A DNA stretch of 60,139 nt, taken from Mycobacterium sp. E2479. Its GTDB lineage: Bacteria; Actinomycetota; Actinomycetes; Mycobacteriales; Mycobacteriaceae. This document shows positions 18,865 through 27,887 of this stretch, one piece after another. The number at the start of each line of letters is the position of its first letter. Within the stretch, counting starts at the first letter, position 1. Below the pieces are notes generated by a model. That model searched no databases. It saw only the letters and a program-made list of their open reading frames with translations, and had not been told where the DNA came from. The stretch covers positions 1 through 60,139 of the forward strand of contig NZ_LZJR01000072.1 of the NCBI RefSeq assembly GCF_001667925.1, written 5' to 3'. A program made the position numbers and the translations under genes.

Positions 18865-19689
18865 TCAGCCGACGACGGCCGGCTGCGGACCGCCCAGCGT
18901 GTCGTCAACGTCGAGCGCCGTGGCCGCAAGGCGCCGGCCACCGGCCAATTTCGCCAGCTGGTAGGCGACGAAGGCGCCGACGAGGCCGAACACCGGTGTG
19001 GCCGCCAGGGTGCCCCAGTGGTGGGCCAGCATCAAGAAGCCGAACCCCGACGACGCCGCCAGCATCAGGTAACGCGCCGGCGTCCAGTGGATCGGCTGCT
19101 GGAACCGGGCGGAGACCAGTACGCCGAGGATCACGGCGACGGTGTGACCGGCATCGGTGAAATCACCGCCGACGATCGCGGAAACGATGCCCGCCGATAC
19201 CCACCAACCGACCCAGGCGGCCCGCCAACGGGACGGAATCACGGCCGTCATCGCGCCGAGGACGGCCAGCGCGCCGTAGCTCATTCCGACGTCGCTGGCC
19301 CGGGTGATCGACAAGGGCAACCAGCCGAACTCGACCGATGCGGCCAGCGCGGCGGCCACCAGCAGCGTCGCCCCGATATGGCCGACGAGGAAGGCCACCA
19401 CCAGCCGGATGGTGCGCAGGTGGAGCTCGGCCAGCGCCAGCAGGCAGGTCAGGAAGGGCAGCCAGAAATAGAGCGGTCCGGCATCGACCACCAGCGCGCT
19501 GCCCAGCAGCGTGCCGAGGTGGCCGTGGGCCAGGTTGTGCACGTTGGTGCTGGCGCGCGCAACGATGACATCATGCGCGTGCGGGCCGAGGGCCAAGATG
19601 GCGCAACTGATACCGAGCAGCAGGGCCGCGTACCCCAGCGTGAATTGGACCCGGGCGAGCCGGGACACGATGCCCCCTAACATTGGCAT
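18865..19689 (-). CDS. multipass membrane protein, rhomboid-like fold (Rv1648-like)
   Basis: 274 residues with about six to seven hydrophobic segments (for example YAALLLGISCAILAL near 20-34, FLVGHIGATLLVAAALAASV near 100-120). A histidine-rich stretch NVHNLAHGHLGTLLGSALVV near residues 49-68 resembles the first-helix region of rhomboid-like proteins. I see no clear GxSG serine-protease motif, so activity is unproven. Order pheST-Rv1648-Rv1647 matches M. tuberculosis. It ends 118 bp before pheS and starts four bases after the cyclase stop, suggesting co-transcription with the cyclase. Confidence 0.75.
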   Translation of the reverse strand: MPMLGGIVSRLARVQFTLGYAALLLGISCAILALGPHAHDVIVARASTNVHNLAHGHLGTLLGSALVVDAGPLYFWLPFLTCLLALAELHLRTIRLVVAFLVGHIGATLLVAAALAASVEFGWLPLSITRASDVGMSYGALAVLGAMTAVIPSRWRAAWVGWWVSAGIVSAIVGGDFTDAGHTVAVILGVLVSARFQQPIHWTPARYLMLAASSGFGFLMLAHHWGTLAATPVFGLVGAFVAYQLAKLAGGRRLAATALDVDDTLGGPQPAVVG

Positions 19690-19692
19690 CCA

Positions 19693-20604
19693 TTATGCCT
19701 GCGGTTCTGCTTCGGCTGTGTCATCAGGGCCTGACAACTCCTTAAGAGTCTTGAGGCGATAAATCGCCAAACCATCGGGAATACCGGCGGGCTTCGGCGC
19801 GAAGACCGGCTTCCTCGTGCGTTTGGCCTCGACGCCCAACGCGTCCAACTCGCTTTGCGGTATCAGATCCAACGTTGAACTCGACACCATGATTCCACCC
19901 TTGGTGGCTCTTTCCATAACTCGTGCGGCGATGTTCACATCGACGCCAAGCCAGTCCGCCGCCAACCGCTGCGGTCGCCCGGTGTGGATCCCGACCCGCA
20001 TCCGGGGCGTGTGACCTGCCACTTCGACCGATTTCAGCGCCTCCTTGGCGGCCAGCACCGCCCGTACGGCGACCGTCGGATCGCCGAATACCGCCATGAG
20101 GCCGTCACCCATTCGTTTGACGATGTGCCCGCCCGCGTCGAGCAAGGGTGGCTCGAGGGCCCGCGCCACCTGCCGGAGCAGGGCCAGCGCCGCGTCGTCG
20201 CCGGCCTGCAGCGACCATGTCGAGAAGCCGACCAAGTCGGTGAAGACCAACGTCACCTCTGGATTGGCCGGACGCCGCGACACCCCCTCGGTCAGCGCCT
20301 GCCACAACTGCAGCACCCCAAGGCTGACCTCGCGGGACACGGCGTTGCCTTCCCCCAATAGCCGATCGGCCGCGCGGGCCGCGGCGCGCGGACCGCCGTC
20401 GCCCGCCGTGGACAGCGGATCGCCGAACTCGGGGTCGCCGGGCAGCAGTCGGCGCGCACGCCGGATGAACGCAACCGCACCCGGGTTGCGGTTGCGGCTG
20501 TGCAGCCATTGAGTCGCGCTGTGTACCAGAGAGCGTTGCGGAGCGGATTGCGCCTGGGTCTCGTCGGGCTCGCCCTGGTCTAGATCGCGACGCGCGAGTT
20601 CCAC
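19693..20604 (-). CDS. class III adenylate/guanylate cyclase (Rv1647-like)
   Basis: 303-residue cytosolic cyclase with a helical N-terminal region and one catalytic homology domain (about 113-260). Metal-binding Asp123 (VFTDLVGF) and Asp167 (KRMGDGLMAVF) are present. Lys163 and Asp222 are the ATP-selecting pair; Asn224 and Arg228 (DVNIAARV) are the transition-state residues. All required residues are therefore present and a homodimer should make cAMP. GTG 20604 is the start. In H37Rv PE17 lies upstream; here it is missing and the space is about 210 bp. Confidence 0.9.
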   Translation of the reverse strand: MELARRDLDQGEPDETQAQSAPQRSLVHSATQWLHSRNRNPGAVAFIRRARRLLPGDPEFGDPLSTAGDGGPRAAARAADRLLGEGNAVSREVSLGVLQLWQALTEGVSRRPANPEVTLVFTDLVGFSTWSLQAGDDAALALLRQVARALEPPLLDAGGHIVKRMGDGLMAVFGDPTVAVRAVLAAKEALKSVEVAGHTPRMRVGIHTGRPQRLAADWLGVDVNIAARVMERATKGGIMVSSSTLDLIPQSELDALGVEAKRTRKPVFAPKPAGIPDGLAIYRLKTLKELSGPDDTAEAEPQA

Positions 20605-20761
20605 CTGGCCAGATTATTTGGTTTTGTTCCAGGCAGGCAACGACGGTCCTGGGCGGCATCGCCGTATGTGCGCCATCTCGCGTCAAACCGGCTGATCACG
20701 GCGGCGCCACACCGGGGTGGAAGCTCGATAACACCCCGGCGAACACATCCCCGAAATCGTA

Positions 20762-20777
20762 GACAACACGCGTTGTC
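20762..20777. promoter_or_regulatory. candidate operator palindrome upstream of the MpaB-family gene
   Basis: GACAAC-ACGC-GTTGTC is a perfect 6+4+6 inverted repeat, 38-53 bases before the ATG at 20815 and within the divergent space with the cyclase gene. Spacing and symmetry fit a TetR-family operator. No such regulator is encoded next to it. Confidence 0.45.
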
Positions 20778-20814
20778 AAAGTTATCGTGAGCCCAGTTGG
20801 AGCAGGAGGCCGCG

Positions 20815-21894
20815 ATGACTGGCACCGTGAACGCTTGCGGTTCGGAATCCGCCGACCCACTCGGTCCAGATTCCCTCACCTGGAAGTATTTTGGCGATCT
20901 GCGCACCGGAATGATGGGCGTCTGGATCGGGGCGATCCAGAACATGTATCCCGAACTCGGCGCGGCCGTCGAGGAGCACTCGATTCTGCTGCGGGAGCCG
21001 TTGCAGCGTGTGGCCCGGTCGGTCTACCCGATCATGGGCGTGGTCTACGACGGCGACCGCGCATCGCAGACCGGTCGCCAGGTCACCAACTACCACCACA
21101 CCATCAAGGGGACCGACGCCGCAGGGCGGCGCTACCACGCGCTCAATCCGGAGACCTTCTACTGGGCGCACGCAACCTTCTTCATGCTGATCGTCAAGGT
21201 GGCCGAGTACTTCTGCGGCGGACTGACCGAGGCCGAGAAGCGGCAGCTGTTCGCCGAGCACGTGCAGTGGTACCGGATGTACGGAATGAGCATGCGGCCG
21301 GTACCCGGATCGTGGGAGGAATTTCAGGAGTACTGGGAGCGCACCGGCCGCGAGGTCCTCGAGATCAATCGGGCGACACTGGACATCTTCCAGATGCGAA
21401 TCCCGAAACCGAAATTCGTGTTGCTGCCGACACCGATCTGGGACCAGATTTTCAAGCCGCTGGTCGCCGGCCAGCGCTGGATCGCGGCCGGGCTCTTCGA
21501 GCCCGCGGTGCGCGAGAAGGCCGGCTTGCATTGGACCCCGGGCGACGAGGTGCTGCTGCGGCTGTTCGGCAAGGTCGTCGAGTTGGCGTTCCTGGCGGTA
21601 CCCGACGAGATCCGGCTGCACCCGCGGGCGCTGGCCGCCTATCGCCGGGCCGAGGGACGGCTGCCGAGCGACGCTCCGCTGGTCGAGGCCCCGCCGTTCA
21701 TGGCGCCGCCGCGCGACCGCCGCGGGCTTCCTATGCATTACTTTCCGCCACCACCCAAGTCGCCGCTCGACCCCGCGCTGCAACCCGCCCGGGCTCTGAT
21801 GGAACGCGCCGGATCCCTGGTGCATACGACGTTGTCGCTGGCCGGCCTGCGCGCCGGGCGGGGCCGGCCGAAACGGTCGGTTAAGGCCGCGTAG
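20815..21894 (+). CDS. MpaB/DUF2236-family oxygenase (Rv1645c-like)
   Basis: 359 residues. Family members (latex-clearing oxygenase and MpaB type) bind heme, and histidines in DGDRASQTGRQVTNYHHTI and FYWAHATFFMLIVKV fall in the positions expected to be conserved. The substrate is unknown. I start at ATG 20815 because AGGAGG is six bases upstream; a TTG at 20797 in frame lacks one. The C-terminus is Pro/Arg-rich (PPRDRRGLPMHYFPPPP). It converges on tsnR with a 14-bp tail overlap. Confidence 0.85.
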   Translation: MTGTVNACGSESADPLGPDSLTWKYFGDLRTGMMGVWIGAIQNMYPELGAAVEEHSILLREPLQRVARSVYPIMGVVYDGDRASQTGRQVTNYHHTIKGTDAAGRRYHALNPETFYWAHATFFMLIVKVAEYFCGGLTEAEKRQLFAEHVQWYRMYGMSMRPVPGSWEEFQEYWERTGREVLEINRATLDIFQMRIPKPKFVLLPTPIWDQIFKPLVAGQRWIAAGLFEPAVREKAGLHWTPGDEVLLRLFGKVVELAFLAVPDEIRLHPRALAAYRRAEGRLPSDAPLVEAPPFMAPPRDRRGLPMHYFPPPPKSPLDPALQPARALMERAGSLVHTTLSLAGLRAGRGRPKRSVKAA

Positions 21895-22681
21895 GCAGGC
21901 CCAGCGCCCGCGCGCTCTGATACAGACAGATGGCCGCGGCCGACCCCACATTCAGGCTCTCCGCGCCGCCGGCCATGGGAATTCGCATCCGGTGGTGGGC
22001 CGCCGCCGCGATTTCACTTGGCAGGCCGCGTGATTCGGGGCCGAACAGCCACGCCGTCGGTGCACCGAGCAGGTCGGTGGCCTCGTCGAGCCGCGTCTCA
22101 CCGTCCACGGTTGTGGCGAGCAGCTGCAGGCCCGCCGCCCGCAACGCTTCGAGGGCGCCGAGCGTGTCGGGCGCGACGACGACCGGGAGCGAGAAGATGC
22201 TGCCGGCCGACGCACGCAGGCACTTGCCGTTGTACGGGTCGACGCTGTGGCCGGCGAGGATCACGCCGGCCGCGCCCATCGCGTCGGCGAGGCGAATGAG
22301 GGTGCCCGCGTTGCCCGGCTCGCTGATCTCGACGGCGACCGCGACCAGCCGGGGCGCGCCGGCCAGCACGTCCTGAAGCCGGGTCGCGGGTGTTTCGCAC
22401 ACGGCGACCAGTCCGGCCGGGGTGACGGTGTCGGACAGCGCTTTCGCCGCGCGCTCGGTGACCGGGTGCACCGGGTACCGCGCGGAATCCAACGTCGCCA
22501 GCAGCAACGCATGACGCTGCCGGGCGGCTTCGGTGACGAAGACGTCGCGAACCAAGCCGCGCCGGGCGGCGGCCTCCACGAGGTTGGGACCTTCGGCGAG
22601 GAATCGGCCGGCCCGCCGGCGGCCGACGTGGCGGTGCAATTTGACCGCCGCGGCGACCCTGGCCGAACGTTCGGTCAGCAC
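21881..22681 (-). CDS. tsnR: SpoU/TrmH-family RNA 2'-O-methyltransferase (TsnR)
   Basis: 266 residues. N-terminal substrate-binding domain (SARVAAAVKLHRHVGRRRAGRFLAEGPNLVEAA) followed by a knotted SPOUT fold with the three motifs: EISEPGNAGTLIRLADAMGA, WLFGPESRGLP and IPMAGGAESLNVGSAAAICLY. It methylates ribose in rRNA or tRNA; the name tsnR (thiostrepton resistance) is by similarity only. The start is uncertain: GTG 22681 (VLTERSARV) gives the family N-terminus; ATG 22741 would overlap rplT by 38 bases. It is downstream of infC-rpmI-rplT and likely in that operon. Confidence 0.88.
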   Translation of the reverse strand: MLTERSARVAAAVKLHRHVGRRRAGRFLAEGPNLVEAAARRGLVRDVFVTEAARQRHALLLATLDSARYPVHPVTERAAKALSDTVTPAGLVAVCETPATRLQDVLAGAPRLVAVAVEISEPGNAGTLIRLADAMGAAGVILAGHSVDPYNGKCLRASAGSIFSLPVVVAPDTLGALEALRAAGLQLLATTVDGETRLDEATDLLGAPTAWLFGPESRGLPSEIAAAAHHRMRIPMAGGAESLNVGSAAAICLYQSARALGLPTRP

Positions 22682-22703
22682 CTGGCCGGTCCGCGGTCTG
22701 GCG

Positions 22704-23099
22704 TTAAGCCGCTTCTCCGGAATCCGAGGGGGCGTTGACATCTTCGGGCAGCGCGGCCCGCGCGACGTCGACCAGCGCGGTGAAGGCCGCCGGGTCGGCG
22801 ATCGCGATGTCGGACAAGTTCTTACGGTCCACTTCCACACCGGCGGCCTTGAGGCCCTGGATCAGCCGGTTGTAGGTGATGTCGTTGGCGCGCGCTGCCG
22901 CGTTGATCCGCGAAATCCACAGTTTGCGGAACTCGCCCTTGCGCGCACGACGGTCACGGTAGGCGTAGTTGAGCGAATGAAGTTGCTGCTCTTTGGCCTT
23001 GCGATAGAGCCGGGATCGCTGGCCGCGATAGCCCTTCGAGGCTTTCAGGATGCTGCGCCTCTTCTTGTGGGCGTTGACCGCCCGCTTCACGCGTGCCAT
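22704..23099 (-). CDS. rplT: 50S ribosomal protein L20
   Basis: 131 residues, [21 protein letters not shown] at the N-terminus being the basic tail that threads into 23S rRNA, then the globular L20 domain ([16 protein letters not shown]..). The C-terminus is ~10 residues longer and acidic ([14 protein letters not shown]) than in E. coli. In other bacteria L20 represses the infC-rpmI-rplT mRNA; a leader with hairpins is seen upstream of infC here. Confidence 0.98.
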   Translation of the reverse strand: MARVKRAVNAHKKRRSILKASKGYRGQRSRLYRKAKEQQLHSLNYAYRDRRARKGEFRKLWISRINAAARANDITYNRLIQGLKAAGVEVDRKNLSDIAIADPAAFTALVDVARAALPEDVNAPSDSGEAA

Positions 23100-23180
23100 T
23101 GGATGTTCCTACTCTCGTTCAAAATTAGTTGGTCGGGTCGCCGTGCCTGCTCGCAATGCGGATCTGGCCGGCGCGGGTGA

Positions 23181-23375
23181 TCAGCCGTTCAGTAGGCCGT
23201 TAACGCGCTTGGTGTCGTTGGCCGACACCGTCGTTCGGCCATCGAGGCGGCGGGTCCGCTTGGTCGGCTTGTGCTCGAGCAGATGCCGGCGGTTGGCCTG
23301 CTGGCGAACGATCTTGCCGGTTCCGGTGCGCCGGAACCGCTTTGACGCCCCGCTGTGGGTCTTGGCTTTGGGCAT
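23181..23375 (-). CDS. rpmI: 50S ribosomal protein L35
   Basis: 64 residues: [21 protein letters not shown], the invariant L35 start, then a basic helix-turn. Middle gene of the infC operon, 41 bp after infC and 81 bp before rplT. Confidence 0.98.
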   Translation of the reverse strand: MPKAKTHSGASKRFRRTGTGKIVRQQANRRHLLEHKPTKRTRRLDGRTTVSANDTKRVNGLLNG

Positions 23376-23416
23376 GCTTCCTCTGTTCTGTGGAGCTCTC
23401 GGGGGTCTCGCGTGGG

Positions 23417-24025
23417 TCAGTTCGACGAAGGTTCGGCTTCGGCGGCCGCACCCTCGTGCGATGCCGGGCCAACCCCGGGTCCTTCCGGATGACGCGCCTT
23501 GGCGCGAGTCTTCGCGCCGCGATGCGGTGCCAGCACCATCGTCATGTTGCGGCCGTCCTGTTTGGCGGACGTTTCGACGAAGCCGTACTCGGCCACGTCC
23601 GCACCCAGGCGCTGAAGCAACCGATAGCCCAGCTCGGGCCGCGACTGCTCACGTCCGCGGAACATGATGGTGACCTTCACCTTCGATCCCGCTTCCAAAA
23701 AGCGGATGACGTGACCCTTTTTGGTCTCATAGTCGTGATCGTCGATTTTCGGTCGCAACTTTTGTTCTTTGACGACGGTCTGCTGCTGGTTCCGGCGGGA
23801 TTCGCGCGCCTTCTGCGCCGCTTCGTATTTGAACTTGCCGTAATCCATGATCTTGCAGACAGGTGGTCTGGCATTAGGGGCAACTTCGACGAGGTCGAGA
23901 TCGGCGTCCGCAGCGACGCGCAGTGCGTCTTCGATGCGCACTATGCCTACCTGCTCTCCCCCTGGGCCGATCAATCGGACTTCAGGTACGCGAATGCGCT
24001 CGTTGACGCGGGTCTCAGTGCTGAT
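23417..24025 (-). CDS. infC: translation initiation factor IF-3, ATC start codon
   Basis: 202 residues with an N-domain ending in [20 protein letters not shown] and a C-domain with [17 protein letters not shown]. The first in-frame ATG/GTG-type codon is at 23974, which would cut off the invariant [16 protein letters not shown]. Translation from ATC at 24025 restores [16 protein letters not shown], with GGGAGG four bases upstream. Rare start codons (AUU/AUC) on infC are a known autoregulatory device, because IF-3 discriminates against them. A leader with hairpins lies upstream. The tail is Ala/Glu/Ser-rich. Confidence 0.93.
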   Translation of the reverse strand: MSTETRVNERIRVPEVRLIGPGGEQVGIVRIEDALRVAADADLDLVEVAPNARPPVCKIMDYGKFKYEAAQKARESRRNQQQTVVKEQKLRPKIDDHDYETKKGHVIRFLEAGSKVKVTIMFRGREQSRPELGYRLLQRLGADVAEYGFVETSAKQDGRNMTMVLAPHRGAKTRAKARHPEGPGVGPASHEGAAAEAEPSSN

Positions 24026-24114
24026 GGGGCCTCCCTTGTTGGGCTTCTATATGTCTTGCAATACGACTTCCTGGGTCGGTCCGGGAATCAGTGGCAAAGA
24101 CACCGCCCACTAGC

Positions 24115-24138
24115 AAAAAAGCCCTGCACAAGCAGGGC
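24115..24138 (-). terminator. intrinsic terminator / attenuator in the infC leader
   Basis: On the minus strand GCCCTGC-TTGT-GCAGGGC forms a 7-bp GC-rich stem (24121-24138) followed at once by six T (24115-24120). That is a textbook intrinsic terminator, about 90 bases upstream of infC and pointing towards it. Nothing on the minus strand upstream needs terminating (lysX runs the other way), so it most likely acts as a conditional attenuator. Confidence 0.72.
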
Positions 24139-24195
24139 CCAATGCCGACCGATCACGGCTGGAGACTACTCCGAGCCGCCCGCTTTTCTCGCGGA

Positions 24196-24216
24196 ACAGG
24201 CATCCGCGATGCCTGT
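24196..24216 (-). promoter_or_regulatory. upstream hairpin of the infC leader
   Basis: ACAGGCAT-CCGCG-ATGCCTGT, a perfect 8-bp stem with a 5-base loop, 58 bases upstream of the terminator stem on the minus strand. It could be a binding or pausing element of the leader RNA. Confidence 0.45.
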
Positions 24217-24479
24217 GACCGGACCGCCAAACCTCGGAAGATCCGCATCGGGATTTCATCGGCTCGCGGTGGGAGTGGGACTCCACTTAACTGTTCCTGG
24301 CATTCGCCGGGATGGTCGCAGGAGCAAGTTTAGCAGCCTTGAGGTGGCTTTTAGCACTTCGGCCGGGCGACCGGCCGCAACGCGTCGTAGCCCGGCCCGA
24401 AAGACAGGTCCCACTACTGCCCGCCACGCTTAGCGCTTCAACAAGCTTTTCACGGATTGAGCGCATATCCTCGCGGTCT

Positions 24480-27400
24480 GTGACTCTCGCATCTCCTCGT
24501 TCGGGGCCGCGGGTGGGACCAGGCGGTCGGTCGAATTCGCGGTATCGCTGGGTGCCCGCGGCGGCTGGGTGGACCGTCGGCGTCATCGCCACCGTGTCAC
24601 TGCTCGGGAGCGTCTCCCCCCTGATCAGGTATCTGATCAAAGTCCCGCGTGAATTCATCAACGACTATCTGTTCAACTTCCCCGACACCAGCATCGCGTG
24701 GTCGTTTATCCTGGCCCTGCTGGCCGCGGCCCTGACCGCGCGCAAGCGCATCGCCTGGCTGCTGCTGCTGGCCAACATGATTCTGGCCGCGGCGCTGAAC
24801 GTGGCCGACATCGCTGCGGGCAACAACACCGCCGCGGAGGTCTTCGGCGAAAACCTCGGGTTCGCCGTACATATCGTGGCAATCGTGCTGCTGGTGCTGG
24901 CCTACCGGGAGTTCTGGGCCAAGGTCCGCAAGGGCGCACTGGTCAAGGCGGCCGCGGTGCTGGTCGCCGGCGACGTGGTGGGGATCCTGGTGTCCTGGGG
25001 GCTGGTCGAGTTGTTCCCGGGGACCCTCGCCCGGCCGGACCGCCTGCCGTATGTCGCGAATCGGGTGGTCGGGTTCGCGCTAGCCGATCCGGATCTGTTC
25101 AGCGGACGGCCGCACGTGTTTCTCAACGCGATCTTCGGCCTGTTCGGTGCGCTCGCGCTGATCTTGGCGACCATCGTGCTCTTCCAGTCCCAACGCGCGG
25201 AAAACGCGCTGACCGGGGAGGACGAATCGGCAATCCGCGGGCTGCTCGAGCTGTACGGCAAGAACGACTCGCTGGGCTACTTCGCGACCCGCCGCGACAA
25301 GTCGGTGGTCTTCGCCCCCAGCGGGCGCGCCGCCATCACCTACCGGGTCGAGATCGGCGTCTGCCTGGCCAGCGGCGACCCGATCGGTGACCCCAGGGCC
25401 TGGCCGCAGGCCGTCGACGCCTGGTTGGGTCTGTGCCAGACGTATGGCTGGGCGCCCGGCGTGATGGGCGCCAGCACCCAAGGGGCGCGGGCGTATCGCG
25501 AAGGCGGTCTGAACGCGCTCGAGCTCGGCGACGAAGCCATCCTGCGCACTTCCGATTTCAAGCTGTCCGGCCCCGACATGCGCGGGGTCCGTCAGGCCGT
25601 GACCCGGGCCCGCCGGGCGGGGCTGACCGTGCGGATCCGGCGACACCGCGACATCCCGGCCGACGCGATGGCCGACACCATCGCCCGCGCCGACGCCTGG
25701 CGCGATACCCAGACCGAGCGTGGCTTCTCCATGGCGCTGGGCCGGCTCGGCGACCCCGCCGACGGGGACTGCCTGCTGGTCGAAGCGCTGGACCGGGACG
25801 GCAACGTGGTGGCGATGCTGTCGCTGGTTCCGTGGGGCACCACCGGCGTTTCGCTGGACCTGATGCGCCGTTCGCCGCAGTCCCCCAACGGCACCATCGA
25901 GCTGATGGTCAGTGACCTGGCGCTCAACGGCGAAGCCCTTGGCATTACCCGTATTTCACTGAACTTTGCGATGTTCCGCTCGGCGTTCGAACAGGGCGCT
26001 CAGCTCGGCGCCGGCCCCGTCGCCCGGCTCTGGCGGGGCCTGTTGCTGTTCTTCTCACGGTGGTGGCAGCTGGAGACCCTGTACCGCTCGAACATGAAAT
26101 ACCAACCGGATTGGGTGCCGCGCTACGCCTGCTACGAGGACGCCCGCCTGATCCCCCGGGTCGGCGTCGCCTCGGCCCTGGCCGAGGGTTTTTTGGTGTT
26201 GCCGTTCGGCCGCCGCAAGACGCATACCGGCCACCACCCCGCCGTCCCGCAGCGATTGGCGGAATCCGGACTCCTACATCACGACGGCAGCGCCCCGGAC
26301 GTCAGCGGGCTGCGGGAGCGCCGGGACTCCGCGGACGAGGAGGAATCCAGATCTCGCCTGCCCGAGCAGGTTCGAGTGCGGCTGGCCAAGCTGAAGACAC
26401 TGCAGCGCGACGGCGTCGACGCGTATCCGGTGGGCGCTCCGCCCAGCCATACCGTCGCGAAGGCGCTCGACGCAGACGACCACGACGACATCACCGTCTC
26501 GGGCAGGATTTTGCGGATCCGCGACTACGGCGGGGTGCTGTTCGCCCACCTGCGTGACTGGTCGGGGGAAATGCAAGTGCTGCTGGACAATTCGCAGTTG
26601 CACCGAGGACGGACTGCCGACTTCACCGCGGCCATCGACCTGGGCGATCTCGTCGAGGTGTCCGGGCACATGGGCTTTTCCAAGAAGGGAACCCGCTCGC
26701 TGATCGTCGCGGATTGGCGGATGGTCGGTAAGTGCCTGCGGCCATTGCCCAACAAATGGAAAGGACTGACCGACCCGGAGGCGCGGGTGCGGACCCGCTA
26801 CGTCGACCTGGCCGTCAATCCCGAGTCGCGTGAGTTGATCAAGGCGCGCAGCGAGGTGTTGCGCTCGGTCAGGCAGACGCTGTTCGCCAAGGATTTCATC
26901 GAGGTCGAGACCCCGATCCTGCAGCAGATCCACGGCGGGGCCACCGCCCGGCCGTTCGTCACGCACATCAACACCTACGACCTGGACCTGTTCTTGCGCA
27001 TCGCGCCGGAGCTCTACCTGAAGCGACTGTGTGTCGGCGGCGTGGAGCGCGTTTTCGAACTGGGCCGAGCCTTCCGCAACGAGGGCGTCGACTTCAGCCA
27101 CAACCCGGAATTCACCCTGCTGGAGGCGTACCAGGCCCACGCCGACTACAAGGTGTGGATCGACGGATGCCGCGAGCTCATCCAGAACGCCGCCGAGGCC
27201 GCGCACGGCGAGCAGATCGTGATGCGGCACGGGAACGACGGACGGCTGGAACCGGTCGACATCTCCGGGGCCTGGGCGGTCAAGACCGTCCATGACGCCG
27301 TGTCCGAAGCGCTCGGCGAGCGCGTCGACTCCACGACGTCGCTGCCCACCCTGCGTAAGTTGTCCGATGCCGCGCACGTCCCCTACCGGGCGCACTGGGA

Positions 27401-27812
27401 CGCCGGCGCAGTGGTTCTAGAACTGTACGAGCACCTGGTCGAGGACCGGACAAAGGAACCGACCTTCTATATCGACTTTCCGACCTCGGTGTCCCCGCTG
27501 ACGCGCCCGCACCGCACCGAACCGGGCGTTGCCGAGCGGTGGGACCTGGTCGCGTGGAGTGTCGAGCTGGCCACCGCTTACAGCGAACTCACCGATCCGG
27601 TCGAGCAACGGCGCCGACTGCAAGAGCAATCGCTGCTAGCTGCCGGCGGCGATCCCGAGGCGATGGAGCTCGACGAAGACTTCTTGCAGGCGATGGAATA
27701 CGCGATGCCGCCCACCGGCGGGTTGGGAATGGGCATCGATCGGCTCGTCATGCTCATAACGGGCCGCAGCATCCGGGAGACATTGCCATTTCCGCTGGCC
27801 AAACCGCATTAG
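24480..27812 (+). CDS. lysX: bifunctional lysyl-phosphatidylglycerol synthetase / lysine-tRNA ligase LysX
   Basis: About 1,110 residues. The N-terminal half is an MprF-like unit: about six membrane helices (residues 30-240) then a DUF2156 cytosolic transferase domain ([43 protein letters not shown]). The C-terminal half, from about residue 620, is a class II lysyl-tRNA synthetase with an OB-fold ([21 protein letters not shown]), motif 2 ([21 protein letters not shown]) and motif 3 ([13 protein letters not shown]). It makes Lys-tRNA and moves lysine to phosphatidylglycerol, giving resistance to cationic peptides. The start is uncertain: I propose GTG 24480 (VTLASPRSG); the frame extends to 24312. 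Confidence 0.93.
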   Translation: MTLASPRSGPRVGPGGRSNSRYRWVPAAAGWTVGVIATVSLLGSVSPLIRYLIKVPREFINDYLFNFPDTSIAWSFILALLAAALTARKRIAWLLLLANMILAAALNVADIAAGNNTAAEVFGENLGFAVHIVAIVLLVLAYREFWAKVRKGALVKAAAVLVAGDVVGILVSWGLVELFPGTLARPDRLPYVANRVVGFALADPDLFSGRPHVFLNAIFGLFGALALILATIVLFQSQRAENALTGEDESAIRGLLELYGKNDSLGYFATRRDKSVVFAPSGRAAITYRVEIGVCLASGDPIGDPRAWPQAVDAWLGLCQTYGWAPGVMGASTQGARAYREGGLNALELGDEAILRTSDFKLSGPDMRGVRQAVTRARRAGLTVRIRRHRDIPADAMADTIARADAWRDTQTERGFSMALGRLGDPADGDCLLVEALDRDGNVVAMLSLVPWGTTGVSLDLMRRSPQSPNGTIELMVSDLALNGEALGITRISLNFAMFRSAFEQGAQLGAGPVARLWRGLLLFFSRWWQLETLYRSNMKYQPDWVPRYACYEDARLIPRVGVASALAEGFLVLPFGRRKTHTGHHPAVPQRLAESGLLHHDGSAPDVSGLRERRDSADEEESRSRLPEQVRVRLAKLKTLQRDGVDAYPVGAPPSHTVAKALDADDHDDITVSGRILRIRDYGGVLFAHLRDWSGEMQVLLDNSQLHRGRTADFTAAIDLGDLVEVSGHMGFSKKGTRSLIVADWRMVGKCLRPLPNKWKGLTDPEARVRTRYVDLAVNPESRELIKARSEVLRSVRQTLFAKDFIEVETPILQQIHGGATARPFVTHINTYDLDLFLRIAPELYLKRLCVGGVERVFELGRAFRNEGVDFSHNPEFTLLEAYQAHADYKVWIDGCRELIQNAAEAAHGEQIVMRHGNDGRLEPVDISGAWAVKTVHDAVSEALGERVDSTTSLPTLRKLSDAAHVPYRAHWDAGAVVLELYEHLVEDRTKEPTFYIDFPTSVSPLTRPHRTEPGVAERWDLVAWSVELATAYSELTDPVEQRRRLQEQSLLAAGGDPEAMELDEDFLQAMEYAMPPTGGLGMGIDRLVMLITGRSIRETLPFPLAKPH

Positions 27813-27887
27813 CGCAGGCCCCAACCGTCCAGAGCTCAAAGCGAACATCAGGCAAACGTGTTCCGGGCAGGTTACCGATAGATCACA

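Larger units (their letters stand above)
24026..24479. other. divergent spacer infC / lysX
   Basis: About 450 bp without a confident gene. On the infC side it holds two hairpins (separate entries). On the lysX side, GTGGGACTCCACTTAACTGT at 24276 starts a frame reading [15 protein letters not shown], very like the annotated N-terminus of M. tuberculosis LysX. Here that frame is not the lysX frame and stops at 24433. Confidence 0.6.

Noticed and set aside
20787..21884. Second long frame overlapping the MpaB-family gene on the same strand
   Set aside because: Arg/Gly-rich shadow frame; the frame from 20815 has a Shine-Dalgarno and a recognisable family sequence, so no frameshift is implied.
23417..23974. 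IF-3 starting at 23974
   Set aside because: That start would remove the conserved first 17 residues ([12 protein letters not shown] region); ATC 24025 with GGGAGG restores them.
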